From contig CAWDZB010000005.1 in NCBI GenBank assembly GCA_963806685.1, forward strand, positions 62,001 through 126,000: DNA of 64,000 nucleotides, given 5' to 3'. Position 1 is the stretch's first letter. Every line of letters begins with the position of its first letter. The notes under the pieces were generated by a model that saw only the letters and a list, made by a program, of their open reading frames with translations, ran no database searches and was not told the origin of the DNA. The position numbers and the translations under genes were made by a program. The stretch is from DDH964 sp963806685 (lineage in GTDB: Bacteria; Desulfobacterota; Desulfuromonadia; Desulfuromonadales; DDH964). Of the stretch, positions 43,769 to 53,793 are shown one piece after another.

Positions 43769-46449
43769 GCCGCGGCGGCTTCCGGAAAGAGATCCTTAAA
43801 CGAGCGGTGGAAGGCGCGCTGGTCCTGACCGCTACCCGTCGTCTGGCCCGGCAGCTGCTCGATCGTGACCGCCAGGACCGGTCCCGGGCCGGGCAGGTGG
43901 CCTGGGTCAAGCCAGCCATCCTCAGCGGCCAGGACTGGCTGCAGGAGCAGCTGGCCCGGCTCGGGGAGGACTGGCACACCCTCCCGGCCGCTGCCGCGCG
44001 CCGGGTTTGGGAAGAGGTCATCGAGGAAGACCTTGCGGCGGCCGGGCTCGACCTGCTCCAGGTTGCGGCGAGTGCGGCGCGGGCCCAGGAAGCCCACCAG
44101 CTGCTGGTCGATTACGGCGCCGATTGCGGCGGCGCCTATCCGCTCAGCGAGGATCACCGGGCCTTTCTACGCTGGCGTCGGGCCTATCTTGCCCGCCTGG
44201 ATGCCGGGGGCTGGTCCGATCCGGCGACCGTCGCCGTCAGGATCGGAACTGCGCTCGAAAGCGGGCAGCTGCCGCTGCCGGCCGCCTGGCTGCTGGTCGG
44301 TTATGACGAGCTGCCGCCGCCGCTGCAGCGGCTGGCCGCCCTCGCCGGCAATGCTGTTAAAATTCTGCCGCCGCCCCTCGACCCGCTGGAAAAAACGCTG
44401 CGCCTCGCCGCGGCCGATGCCCGGGCCGAGGTCCGCGCCGCCGCCTGCTGGTCTCGCGGCCTGCTCGAGCAGGGGGCGGGGCGGATCGGCATCGTCGTTC
44501 CCGATCTCGCCGGCTACCGGGAGCTGATCGAACAGGTTTTTTTGGAGGAGCTCGATCCGCCCACGCTGCTGGCGATGAGCGACGAGGAGCGGCGCTTTGA
44601 GCTGTCGCTCGGCTCGCCCCTCGCCGGGCAGGGACCGGTGGCCGCGGCCCTGCGCCTGCTGGGCTGCGGCCGGCGGCTGGAGAGCGAACAGCTCGGGCGG
44701 CTGCTGCGTTCCCCCTACCTGTCCGGCGCCCTGGCCGAGGAAGCAGCGCGGGCCCGCTACGATGCCCGCCTGCGCCGCCTGCGCCGCTCTTCCTTCCCCC
44801 TCGAGCTGCTGCTGGTTCTCGGCCGCGACGGCAGTTCCCTGGCCCCCCCGTCCGGCTTTGCCGCCATTCTTGCCGCGCTGCAGAACGCCCGCGTCTCCCG
44901 CAAGGCGACCCCGGCCCACTGGGTGAAGAAGTTCCAGGAGCTGCTGGCCGCCGTCGGCTGGCCCGGGGAGCGTCCCCTCGACAGCCGCGAATTCCAGGCG
45001 GTCAGGGCCTGGGAGGAGAAGCTGCTTCCCGCCTTTGCCGCTCTTGACGGGGTCTGCCGTCCCCTGTCCCGGGAGGAGGCCGTGAGCCTGCTGCAGCGCC
45101 TGGCCATAGAGCAGGTGTTCCAGGTCGAGACTCCCGACCCGGGGATCCAGGTCTGCGGCATCCTCGAGGCCGGGGGGCTGGAATTCGACCATCTCTGGGT
45201 CCTCGGCCTGCATGAGAACGCCTGGCCGCCGGCCCCCCGCCCAAACCCCTTTCTTCCCCCCCGGTTGCAGGCCGAGCTGGGAATGCCCCGCGCCGACGCC
45301 GTCCGCGAGGCGCACTATGCCCGCCAGGTGCTGCGGCGGCTGCAGGCTGCCGCCCCCGAGGTGATCTGCAGTTATCCCCGCCAGGACGGGAACTGCGAAC
45401 TGCGTCCCAGCCCGCTCCTTGCCGGCCTGGAAGAGATCGTTCCCGACTCCTTGCCCGGCCGCCCTCCGCAACGGCTGATCCAGGAGCTGGAACCTCTCCT
45501 GGAACGCTGCCGCGACGAGTACGGCCCGCCGCTGCCTATCGGCAGCGAACTGGCTGGCGGCACCGCGGTGCTGCGCGACCAGGCCCTCTGCCCCTTCCGG
45601 GGATTTGCTCGCCATCGGCTGGCCGCCCGCGCCCTGGAGAAACCCGGCCCCGGCCTCGACCCAGCTACCCGCGGCACCCTTGTGCACAAGTGCCTGGAAC
45701 TTTTCTGGGCGCGCACCGGCAGCCATGCCGCCCTTTGCTCCATGAGTGACGCAGCGCGCGGCGCGGCGGTGGCGGATTGCGTGGCCGCGGCGCTGGCCTC
45801 GGTGGTAGGGAGTCCGGCCCTGGCTCCGCCGCCGGCCCTGCTGGCCATCGAGCAGGAGCGGCTGTGCCGGTTGCTGGAGGAATGGCTGGCGACGGTGGAA
45901 CTCGATCGGCTGGCTGGCGCCGTAGAGGTGGTGACCGAGGAAAACCGTCCTGCCGAATGCGGGGGGCTGCGCCTGGCGACCAAGATCGACCGCCGGGACC
46001 TGTTCGGCGACGGGCGCAGCGTCATCCTCGATTACAAGACCGGGGTAACCGATCTCGACGAGCTGCTCGGCGAACGCCTGCTGGCCCCGCAGCTTCCCCT
46101 CTATGCCGTTACCGCGGCGGAGGATGGCCTGGCCGGAGTCGTAATCGGCCAGCTGCGGCGGGGTGACTGCAACCTCAAAGGGGTGGCCAGGGACGGTGAC
46201 CTCTTTGCGAAAATCGACGCCTTCGACGGTTCGCGGACGGCGACCCGCTACGATCTGGCCGACTGGCCGGCGCTCCTCGATCGCTGGCGGCGTACCCTCG
46301 ACGAACTCGGCCGCCAGATCCTGGCCGGCTTCGCGGCCGTCGAACCGGTCAGCCGACAAAAGGCCTGCCGCAGCTGCGACCTGTCGGCCCTCTGCCGGAT
46401 CGGAGACGGGGACGTTGGCGACCGCCCTGCCGGGGAGGATGAGTCATGA
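43765..46449 (+). CDS. AddB-like PD-(D/E)XK nuclease, probable DNA repair protein
   Basis: I start at the TTG at 43765, which overlaps the VanZ stop (TTGA), giving 894 residues. The N-terminal half is an inactivated helicase fold (VLTATRRLARQLLDRD replaces Walker A). The C-terminal nuclease domain has VILDYKTG with the preceding acidic residues, and Cys positions in DQALCPFRGFA and ACRSCDLSALC that fit the AddB-type iron-sulfur clasp. It matches the TIGR03623-like group usually paired with a UvrD-type helicase, which follows here with an ATGA overlap. Likely role: double-strand end processing. Confidence 0.86.
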   Translation: MSRGGFRKEILKRAVEGALVLTATRRLARQLLDRDRQDRSRAGQVAWVKPAILSGQDWLQEQLARLGEDWHTLPAAAARRVWEEVIEEDLAAAGLDLLQVAASAARAQEAHQLLVDYGADCGGAYPLSEDHRAFLRWRRAYLARLDAGGWSDPATVAVRIGTALESGQLPLPAAWLLVGYDELPPPLQRLAALAGNAVKILPPPLDPLEKTLRLAAADARAEVRAAACWSRGLLEQGAGRIGIVVPDLAGYRELIEQVFLEELDPPTLLAMSDEERRFELSLGSPLAGQGPVAAALRLLGCGRRLESEQLGRLLRSPYLSGALAEEAARARYDARLRRLRRSSFPLELLLVLGRDGSSLAPPSGFAAILAALQNARVSRKATPAHWVKKFQELLAAVGWPGERPLDSREFQAVRAWEEKLLPAFAALDGVCRPLSREEAVSLLQRLAIEQVFQVETPDPGIQVCGILEAGGLEFDHLWVLGLHENAWPPAPRPNPFLPPRLQAELGMPRADAVREAHYARQVLRRLQAAAPEVICSYPRQDGNCELRPSPLLAGLEEIVPDSLPGRPPQRLIQELEPLLERCRDEYGPPLPIGSELAGGTAVLRDQALCPFRGFARHRLAARALEKPGPGLDPATRGTLVHKCLELFWARTGSHAALCSMSDAARGAAVADCVAAALASVVGSPALAPPPALLAIEQERLCRLLEEWLATVELDRLAGAVEVVTEENRPAECGGLRLATKIDRRDLFGDGRSVILDYKTGVTDLDELLGERLLAPQLPLYAVTAAEDGLAGVVIGQLRRGDCNLKGVARDGDLFAKIDAFDGSRTATRYDLADWPALLDRWRRTLDELGRQILAGFAAVEPVSRQKACRSCDLSALCRIGDGDVGDRPAGEDES

Positions 46450-49400
46450 GCGCCGTCGTCGACCAGCAACAGCGCCTGCACGCCCTCGACCCGGCGGGCT
46501 CCTTCATCGTCCAGGCCCCGGCCGGCTCGGGAAAGACCGAGCTTTTGACCCAGCGCATCCTCGCCCTGCTGGCCGTGGTCGACCACCCCGACGAAATCCT
46601 CGCCATTACCTTCACCCGCAAGGCCGCCGCGGAGATGCGGCACCGACTGCTGCAGGCCCTGGTCGCGGCATCCGGTCCACCCCCCGCCGCCGCGCATGCC
46701 CGCCATACCTGGGAACTGGCCGGGAAGGTCCTGGAGCGGGACCGCTGCCGCGGCTGGAGCCTGCTCGACACCCCGTCGCTGCTGGCCATCCAGACCATCG
46801 ACAGCTTCAATGCCGGCCTTGCCAGGCGCATGCCCTGGCTAAGCCGTTTTGGCGGCAGCCCGCGGATCGCCGAAGACCCGCAGCGTCTCTACCGTCAGGC
46901 GGCCCAGCGGACCCTGGAGCGGTCCGGCAGCGGCGGGCACGGTGGCAGTGCCGGTGCCCGGGTCCTCGCCCACCTCGACAACCGCCAGGAACAGCTCGAG
47001 ACGCTGCTGGTGGCCATGCTGCAGCGCCGCGACCAGTGGCTGAGGCACCTCGCCGGCCGCAGCCTCGAACAGGAGCGTTCGGCCCTGGAGGCGGCGCTGG
47101 ACACCTACGTCCGCGGCTGCCTGGAGGACTGCCGGCGGCTGCTGAGCCCGTCCTTCTGGGAGCAGCTGGTCCCCCTGGCCCGCTACGCCGCCGCCAACCT
47201 GGGAGGGGAGCTGCTCCTGACCCGCCTGCCCGCCGGCGCCGTCCCGGGCAGCACCGCCGCTGATCTCCCGCTCTGGCAGGGGCTTGCCGACCTGCTGCTG
47301 ACCGCCGTCGGCACGCCGCGACGGCGCGTCGACAAGAACTGCGGCTTTCCCCCCGGAAAGGATGGGGAAGCCGCGGCGATGAAGCAGGCGATGCAGGACC
47401 TGCTCGGCGCCCCGGAACTGATCGAACTGGCGCCCCGCCTCCACGCCCTGCGCCAGCTGCCGGCGCCGGCCTACGGCGATGAGCAGTGGGCGATCCTCGG
47501 CGACCTGGTCGAGCTGTTGCGGCTGGCCGCCGGCGAACTCTGGCTGGCCTTTGCCCGGCAAGGGGAGACCGACTTCGCCGAGGTGGCAATGCGCGCCCTC
47601 GGCGCCCTCGGCGAAGGGACCTCTCCCAGCGATCTGCTGCTGCAGCTCGACGCGCGGGTCCGGCATATCCTTGTCGATGAATTCCAGGACACCTCCTACC
47701 TGCAGTTCGCGCTGCTCGACACCCTGACCGAAGGCTGGCAGCCCGGCGATGGCCGCACCCTGTTCGTGGTCGGCGACCCGATGCAGTCGATCTACCGCTT
47801 CCGGGAAGCCGAGGTCGGGCTGTTCCTGGCCGCCCGCCGCTCGGGGATCGGCCAGGTTCTCCTGGAGAGCCTGACCCTGGCCGCCAACTTTCGCTCCCGG
47901 GCGCCCCTGGTCGACTGGTTCAACGAGGTCTTCCAGCACATCTTCCCGGCCCGGGAAGATGTTGACCCGCGGCGCCGTCCCTTATGCCCGAGCGGTGGCC
48001 GCCGCCGGCGACGACCCGGCCGCGGCGGTGGAAGTGCTGCCGCGCCTTGGGCGTGACGACACTGCCGAGGCTCGCCAGGTCCTCGAGCTGGTGCGGCAGG
48101 GGCTGGACCGCGGGGAGCGGGTGGCGGTGCTGGTTCGGGCGCGCAGCCACCTCGGATCGATCCTGCCGGCCCTGCGTGCGGCGGGAATCCGCTACCTGGC
48201 CCAGGATGTCGATCTGCTGGCCGAGCGGTCGGTAGCCCGTGACCTGGTGGTCCTGACCCGCGCCCTACTCCACGCCGGCGACCGGCTGGCCTGGCTGAGC
48301 GTGCTGCGCGCCCCCTGGTGCGGATTGCTGCTTGGTGACCTCGAACGCTTGGTCGGCGACCAATCGCGGGCCACGGTACCGGGGCTGCTCGCCGATCCAC
48401 TGCGCCTGGAACGGCTCTCCGCCGACGGCCGGCTGCGCGCGATGCGAACCTTTGCCGTCCTGCAGCGGGCCCGCGGCCAGCGCGGGCGACTCGGCCTGCG
48501 GCGGCTGGTCGAGGGGTGCTGGCTGGCCCTCGGCGGCCCGGCCTGCTACGCCGCGGCCGACCTCGACGATGCCGCCCAGGTCTTCGAGCTGCTTTCCCGG
48601 CTCGATGCCGGCGGCGACCTCGACCCCCTGGAGGCCCTCGAGGAGGGGCTGCAGCGCCTCTACGCGGCTCCCGACGGGACTGCCGACGGCCGGCTGCAGG
48701 TGATGACAATCCACAAGGCCAAGGGGCTGGAGTTCGATACCGTCATCCTGCCGGGGCTCGGGCTCAGGGCCCGGAGCGGCGAGGCGCCGCTGCTGCGCTG
48801 GCTGGAACTGCCAGGGGCCGGGCTGCTGCTGGCGCCGATTCCCCGCAAGGCCGCCGGCGGGGATGCGATTTATGCCGCCATCGGTGCCCTGGAGAAGGAC
48901 CGCCAGGCTCTGGAGACGGTGCGGCTGCTTTACGTGGCGGCGACCCGCGCCCGCCGGCGTCTGTTCCTGCTCGGCCACTGCGACGCCACCGCCGCAGGAC
49001 ACCATGCTGCTCCAGCCGGTTCGTTGCTGGAGGTGCTGTGGCCGGCCCTGGGCGAGGAATTTTCCGCCGGCGAGCCGCCGGCCGCGGCGCCCGCGGCGCC
49101 CCCGGCGCCCACCGCGGAACTGCGCCGGCTGCCCGCCGACTGGGTCCTCCCTCCCCTCGGCGCTGCGCCACTGCCCCCCTCTCCGGAGATCCTTCGCCCC
49201 TCCCAGCAGGGACCGGCCGGCGCGGTTCCTGCCGCCCACTTCACCGCCGCTGGCTGGACCGCCCGTGCAACCGGCACCGTGCTGCATGTGCTTCTCGAAC
49301 GAATTTGCCGCGAGGGACTGGAGAGCTGGAGCCCGGCTCGGATCGCCGGCCTCGAGGAAGAGCTGCGGCGGCGGCTGCAGCGGCTGGGGGTGGCCAGCGA

Positions 49401-49770
49401 GGAGCTGGCGGCGGCGATGCACCGGGTCCTCGCCGGGCTGGCGACCGCGGTTTCCGGCCCCAACGGCCGCTGGATCCTGGCCGGGCATGCCGGCGCTGCC
49501 GCGGAGCTGGCGCTGATCGGACCGCAGGTCGCCGCGGTCGTCGACCGCACCTTCGTCGACGGCGAAGAGCGGCGCTGGGTCGTCGACTACAAGACCAGCG
49601 AGCCGCGCCCAGGAGAGAGCCAGGAAGCCTTTTTCGCCGGGGAAAGCGATCGCTACCGCCCACAGCTGGCCGGTTATGCCCAGCTGCTGAAGGCCATCGA
49701 GCCGCAGCGCGAGGTGCGCGGCGGGCTCTATTTTCCCCTTTTCGACGGCTGGTGCGAAGTGCCGCTGTGA
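46446..49770 (+). CDS. AddA/UvrD-like helicase-nuclease, interrupted by one frameshift
   Basis: The first frame (46446-48056) has Walker A FIVQAPAGSGKTELLTQRIL, ITFTRKAAAEMR, DEFQDTSYLQF and VVGDPMQSIYRFREAE. The second (from about 47959) continues with MTIHKAKGLEFDTVILPG, YVAATRARRRLFL and a C-terminal RecB-type nuclease motif VVDYKTSEPRPGES. The frames join if one T is removed from GATGTTGACC (47959-47968), giving ARED-V-TRGAVPYARAV. Without that, the protein stops at 48056, 536 residues. It is either a sequencing error or a real inactivation. It forms a two-gene unit with the AddB-like nuclease. Confidence 0.87.
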
Positions 49771-49809
49771 GTGGCTCGCGGACCCCGATTCAGGCCAAGG
49801 AGGTATGCC

Positions 49810-50511
49810 ATGTTCCTGCCCGATACCCTAGCCGGCAGCCCTGAGCTGGTCATCGTCGTCAAACTGCTGCTCGCCGCCCTTGCCGGGGGAATCATCGGCC
49901 TCGAACGGGAGAAGCACGGCCGCCCGGCTGGCCTGCGCACCCACCTGCTGGTCGCCCTCGGCGCCTGCCTGATGATGATCATCTCCGAGTCCTTCCCGCT
50001 CAAATATGCTGGCGCCGATGCCACCAGCGCCCTGCGCATCGACCCGGCGCGCACGGCGGCGCAGATCGTCGTCGGCATCGGCTTTCTCGGCGCCGGGGTG
50101 ATTCTCAAGGAGGGGGTTTCGATTCGCGGGCTGACCACCGCCGCCAGCCTGTGGATGGTCGCCGGCCTGGGGATGGCCTTCGGCATGGGGCTGGTGGTTC
50201 CCGCCGCGGCCAGCACGGCGATCGCCCTGGGAAGCCTGATCTTCCTGAAAAAACTGGAACCGGTGATCCAGAAGGACCGCTATCTCTTCCTGACCGTGGT
50301 GGCCCTGCAGCGGGACGAGATTTTCGGGGAACTCGAAAACATATTCACGGCCCGAAAGCTGCGCATCAGCAATGTCGAGTCGGATCTCGACCTCGACGCG
50401 GGAACGGTCCGTTTCGCATTCATCATTACTCAGCACCATCGCCGGATCGGCCAGGAGCTGACCCGGGATATCATGGCGGTGGAGGGGGTGCAGCGGATCA
50501 AGGTCAAGTAG
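49810..50511 (+). CDS. MgtC/SapB-family membrane protein
   Basis: The ATG at 49810 follows AAGGAGGT and gives 233 residues. The N-terminal 145 residues form the MgtC membrane domain: LLAALAGGIIGLEREKHGRP, AGLRTHLLVALGACLMM, IGFLGAGVILKEG and RGLTTAASLWMVAGLGMA, with about five helices. The C-terminal part (about 155-233) is an ACT-like soluble domain. The family is linked to magnesium stress and modulation of F-type ATPases. No partner gene is adjacent. Confidence 0.92.
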   Translation: MFLPDTLAGSPELVIVVKLLLAALAGGIIGLEREKHGRPAGLRTHLLVALGACLMMIISESFPLKYAGADATSALRIDPARTAAQIVVGIGFLGAGVILKEGVSIRGLTTAASLWMVAGLGMAFGMGLVVPAAASTAIALGSLIFLKKLEPVIQKDRYLFLTVVALQRDEIFGELENIFTARKLRISNVESDLDLDAGTVRFAFIITQHHRRIGQELTRDIMAVEGVQRIKVK

Positions 50512-50529
50512 CGGCGCTGCGGCTCCGCC

Positions 50530-51027
50530 TCAGTTGTTCGGGGGGGAGCCCCCGGGCGGTGAAACGGGGGCGGAAGCGGCGATTTTGCGGCAGGGCAGGT
50601 CGACGCGAATGATTTCGCCGCGCTGGGAGATGAACAGGTCGTGGCTGGGGAGGTCGGGCTGGAAGGAGGGGCCCTGGCAATTGAGCTGGTAGGTTCCCTC
50701 GTACTTGAGGCCGGGAATGAAAGCCGGGACTGTATAGTCTTTGCCATCCAGAGCGCAGCTGAGCTGGCCGGTGAGATCGGGCTCGCCTGGGTCGCGGCGG
50801 CCGTTGCCGTTCTGATCGACAAAAGCATCGATCACCAGAATGCCGCGCTGGGTGGCCATCGGCGGGGCGCTGCCGAAGATCAGGTTGAGCAGATTTTCCT
50901 CCGGAGCCCGGTTGCGATTGAGGTTGTATTCTCCCGAGGTGGTCGCGGCGGTGCCGGTGGGGGCGACTAGGAGCAGGACGACCAACACCAGGAACGGATA
51001 ACGGCAAAGAGTGGTGAGACGCTTCAT
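50530..51027 (-). CDS. Secreted protein with an EF-hand-like Ca2+ loop
   Basis: This 165-residue protein has a signal peptide (MKRLTTLCRYPFLVLVVLLL, cleavage near TGTAA). It contains DAFVDQNGNGRRDPGEPDLTG (read in parts; about residues 68-88), a calcium-binding loop of the kind found in SdrD-B/dockerin-like repeats. Two later Cys (CALDG, LNCQGP) could pair. The C-terminus is Pro/Ser-rich. I do not recognise a named family. It stands alone, converging on mgtC and divergent from gspA. Confidence 0.75.
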   Translation of the reverse strand: MKRLTTLCRYPFLVLVVLLLVAPTGTAATTSGEYNLNRNRAPEENLLNLIFGSAPPMATQRGILVIDAFVDQNGNGRRDPGEPDLTGQLSCALDGKDYTVPAFIPGLKYEGTYQLNCQGPSFQPDLPSHDLFISQRGEIIRVDLPCRKIAASAPVSPPGGSPPNN

Positions 51028-51229
51028 GGCGGCATCATAACCCAGAAGGCCCGCTTACCGCCACGGGGAATTTTTCCTGAGGTACTGGGGGGGTGCCGGG
51101 GATAGCCCTCGACCGCGGCTTTTCCCCGGAGAGTGGATCGCCCGGGAAAAATTGTCATGCCGCGGATTTCGTGGTATGAAGGCCACGGTCCGACCCTGTC
51201 GGAACGCCATGCCGGAAATAGGAACAGCG

Positions 51230-52912
51230 ATGTACTGCGAACATTTTGGTTTGAAGGAAAATCCGTTTTCGATCGCTCCGGACCCGCGCTACCTGTATCT
51301 CAGTGGCGCCCACCGAGAGGCCATGGCCCATCTGCTCTTCGCCCTGCGCGGCGAGGGGTGCTTCGTGCTCCTGACCGGCGAAGTGGGAACCGGCAAGACC
51401 CTGGTCTGCCGCTGCCTGCTCGAACAGCTGCCGGACCAGGTGCAGGTCGCCCTGGTCCTCAACCCCTGCCTGAGCGTCGACGAACTGCTGGCGACGATCT
51501 GCGACGAGCTGGGCATCACCTACCCGGAAGGGAGCAGCGGCAGCAAGGTCTACGTCGACCGCCTCAACCGCTTTCTGCTCGATGCCCACGGCCGCGGCCT
51601 GACCACGGTGCTGATCATCGACGAGGCGCAGAACCTCTCCGGCGAGGTCCTGGAACAGCTGCGGCTGCTCACCAACCTGGAAACCGGCAGCCGCAAGCTG
51701 CTGCAGATAATCCTCATCGGCCAGCCCGAGCTGCGCACCCTGCTGCAGCGCCAGGACCTGCGGCAGCTCGCCCAGCGCATCACCGCCCGCTACCATCTCG
51801 GCCCCCTCGACCGCCGCGACCTCGAAGCCTACCTCTCCCAGCGGCTGGGCGTCGCCGGGGTGCGCCGCCCCCTGTTCAGCGCCGCTGCGCTGCGCCGGCT
51901 CTACCGGCTCAGCGGCGGCATCCCGCGGCTGATCAACGTTCTCAGCGACCGGGCGTTGCTCGGCGCCTATGCCCGCGGCCGGCACCGGGTCGACGCTGCC
52001 CTGGTCGCTGCCGCGGCCCGGGAGGTGGATATTCCCCGGCCGCGCCTGGCCGTCGCCGCCGCCCTGGTGGCCCTGGCCGCACTGGTGACGGTTGGTGGGT
52101 TGTGGTGGCTTCAGTCGCCGAGGCCGGCGACGCCCCCGCCTTCGGCCGTTGTCGCTTCGCCCCCGAAAACAGCAGCGGTGGCGGCTGAGAAAGGGGATGA
52201 GGCGCCACCTGGCGGCGTCGACGCTCCGGCTGCCAAGCCACCCCCGGCGGAGGCTGCTTCGGCCGCCACAGGTGTGACGGCCGCAGTCGACCAGGACTGG
52301 TTTGCCGATATCGATCCCCAGGCCGAAGATCCCGCGGCGGCGTGGACGGTGCTGCTGCACCTCTGGGGCGATCCCTTTCCGGTCCCCGAACAGCCCTGCC
52401 GGCTGTCGCCGCAGAGCGGCTTCGCCTGCTTCACCTCCAGCGCCACCCTGGAGACCCTGCGCGCCCTCGACCGGCCGGCGATCCTCAAGCTGCGCCGATC
52501 CGACGGCCGGCCCTTTTACGCGGTGCTCGCCGGAATGGACGGCGACCGGGTTATTCTGGCGCTCGACAACAGGGTTGGGCTGCTTCCCGCCAAAAGGCTG
52601 CAGGAAGCCTGGCTGGGGAGCTTCACCCTCCTTTGGCAGCCCCCGGCCGATGTTCCGGCAACCCTCAAACCGGGGGACAAGGGGCCGGCGGTCGGCTGGC
52701 TGACGGCCAGTCTCGACCTGGCCGCCGGCGTCGCGTCCGGGCAGCCGCCGGCCGAACGCTTCGGCCCGGGGCTCAGCGACCAGGTCAAGCAGTTTCAGCT
52801 GCGCCATGGCGTCCATCCCGACGGCATTGCCGGTCCCCAGACCTTGATCCTGCTCACCAATGCCCTGGCTGCTTCGGGGCCGCGGCTGGGTGATCTCTTT
52901 GCGGAGCACTGA
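51230..52912 (+). CDS. gspA: GspA/ExeA-like ATPase with C39-like and PG-binding domains
   Basis: This 560-residue protein is the canonical form of GspA. Residues 1-270 are the AAA ATPase (Walker A GEVGTGKT about 50-57, Walker B VLIIDEAQN), followed by a membrane segment (about 273-294) and a linker. A C39-peptidase-like domain (about 367-470: LLHLWGDPFPVPEQPCRLSP) and a peptidoglycan-binding domain (about 479-550: LKPGDKGPAVGWLTASLD) complete it. It anchors secretin assembly to peptidoglycan. The ATG at 51230 (MYCEHFGLKENPFSIAPD) matches the family. It is followed by gspB with 2 nt between. Confidence 0.92.
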   Translation: MYCEHFGLKENPFSIAPDPRYLYLSGAHREAMAHLLFALRGEGCFVLLTGEVGTGKTLVCRCLLEQLPDQVQVALVLNPCLSVDELLATICDELGITYPEGSSGSKVYVDRLNRFLLDAHGRGLTTVLIIDEAQNLSGEVLEQLRLLTNLETGSRKLLQIILIGQPELRTLLQRQDLRQLAQRITARYHLGPLDRRDLEAYLSQRLGVAGVRRPLFSAAALRRLYRLSGGIPRLINVLSDRALLGAYARGRHRVDAALVAAAAREVDIPRPRLAVAAALVALAALVTVGGLWWLQSPRPATPPPSAVVASPPKTAAVAAEKGDEAPPGGVDAPAAKPPPAEAASAATGVTAAVDQDWFADIDPQAEDPAAAWTVLLHLWGDPFPVPEQPCRLSPQSGFACFTSSATLETLRALDRPAILKLRRSDGRPFYAVLAGMDGDRVILALDNRVGLLPAKRLQEAWLGSFTLLWQPPADVPATLKPGDKGPAVGWLTASLDLAAGVASGQPPAERFGPGLSDQVKQFQLRHGVHPDGIAGPQTLILLTNALAASGPRLGDLFAEH

Positions 52913-52914
52913 GA

Positions 52915-53697
52915 ATGTCGTTTATCCTCGAAGCGCTGAAAAAAGCCGAAACGGAACGGCGCCAGGGGCAGCCCGGGAAGCCCGATCCCGCTGCCCCGGA
53001 GCCGCGCCCCCCGCAACGCCGCCGGGGTTGGCCGGTCCTGCTGTTGATCCTGGTGCTGCTGGTCAACGCAGGACTGCTTGCCTGGTGGCTCAAGCCATGG
53101 GCGAAGCATCCGGTGGCGCTGCAGAGCCCTGCGGTGGCCGGGAAAACGGCGCCCGCCCCGGCTCCTGCTCCTGGGCCTGCTACAGAGACCGTCACAAGGG
53201 AACCGGCCCTGGCTCCTGCTGCAGACCAGGGGACGACGGTCACCGGGGAACCGCCCGACGGCCAGTCGCTAGCCACCGTCCAGGAACCGGTCGCCGCCGC
53301 CGAGCCTATCGTAAACCCGGAACCGGCCGCCACTCTGCCGGCCGGCGCTGAGGCGGAAACGCCCCCTTCCCAACCAGGGGCTGCCGGCTCCGGGTCGGCA
53401 GCCATCCAAAAATCGGCCAGCGCCCCGGCGGCGACTGTCAAGGCTACCCTGCCCGCGGCCCAGCGGGTACCGGCCTATCGCGACCTTCCCCCGGCCGAGC
53501 GGGCGAGGATTCCCGAGATCGACGTGCAACTGCACTACTACACCGCCGCGCCGGAGCGTCGGCTGGTGCGCATCAACGGCACCAACCTGCATGAAGGGGA
53601 GGGGGCCGGCGGGGTGCAGGTGGACGAGATCCGACCCGACGGGATGGTCCTCGAGGCCGGCGGGGTGACCTTTTTCTACCCGGCCAGCCGGCTGTAG
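52915..53697 (+). CDS. gspB: GspB-like protein (second copy)
   Basis: The 260-residue partner of the canonical GspA begins MSFILEALKKAETERRQGQP. It has one membrane segment (about 41-61, VLLLILVLLVNAGLLAWWL), a long Pro/Ala-rich periplasmic linker and a C-terminal GspB domain (about 190-260: PEIDVQLHYYTAAPERRLVR, VDEIRPDGMVLEAGGV). Compared with the first copy its linker is longer. A terminator follows. Confidence 0.88.
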   Translation: MSFILEALKKAETERRQGQPGKPDPAAPEPRPPQRRRGWPVLLLILVLLVNAGLLAWWLKPWAKHPVALQSPAVAGKTAPAPAPAPGPATETVTREPALAPAADQGTTVTGEPPDGQSLATVQEPVAAAEPIVNPEPAATLPAGAEAETPPSQPGAAGSGSAAIQKSASAPAATVKATLPAAQRVPAYRDLPPAERARIPEIDVQLHYYTAAPERRLVRINGTNLHEGEGAGGVQVDEIRPDGMVLEAGGVTFFYPASRL

Positions 53698-53739
53698 GGT
53701 TTCGTAAATTCCGGCAACCGACAGGTAGGGAAAAGGAAA

Positions 53740-53772
53740 ACGGGCAGCTCTTTGAGCTGCCCGTCGTTTTTT
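53740..53772 (+). terminator. Rho-independent terminator after gspB
   Basis: ACGGGCAGCTC and GAGCTGCCCGT (11 bp, TTT loop) are followed by CGTTTTTT. It ends the second gspAB operon, and the A-rich upstream side may also help end the converging bioA transcript. Confidence 0.9.
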
Positions 53773-53793
53773 AGCGGAATGGCCTGATTGGCG

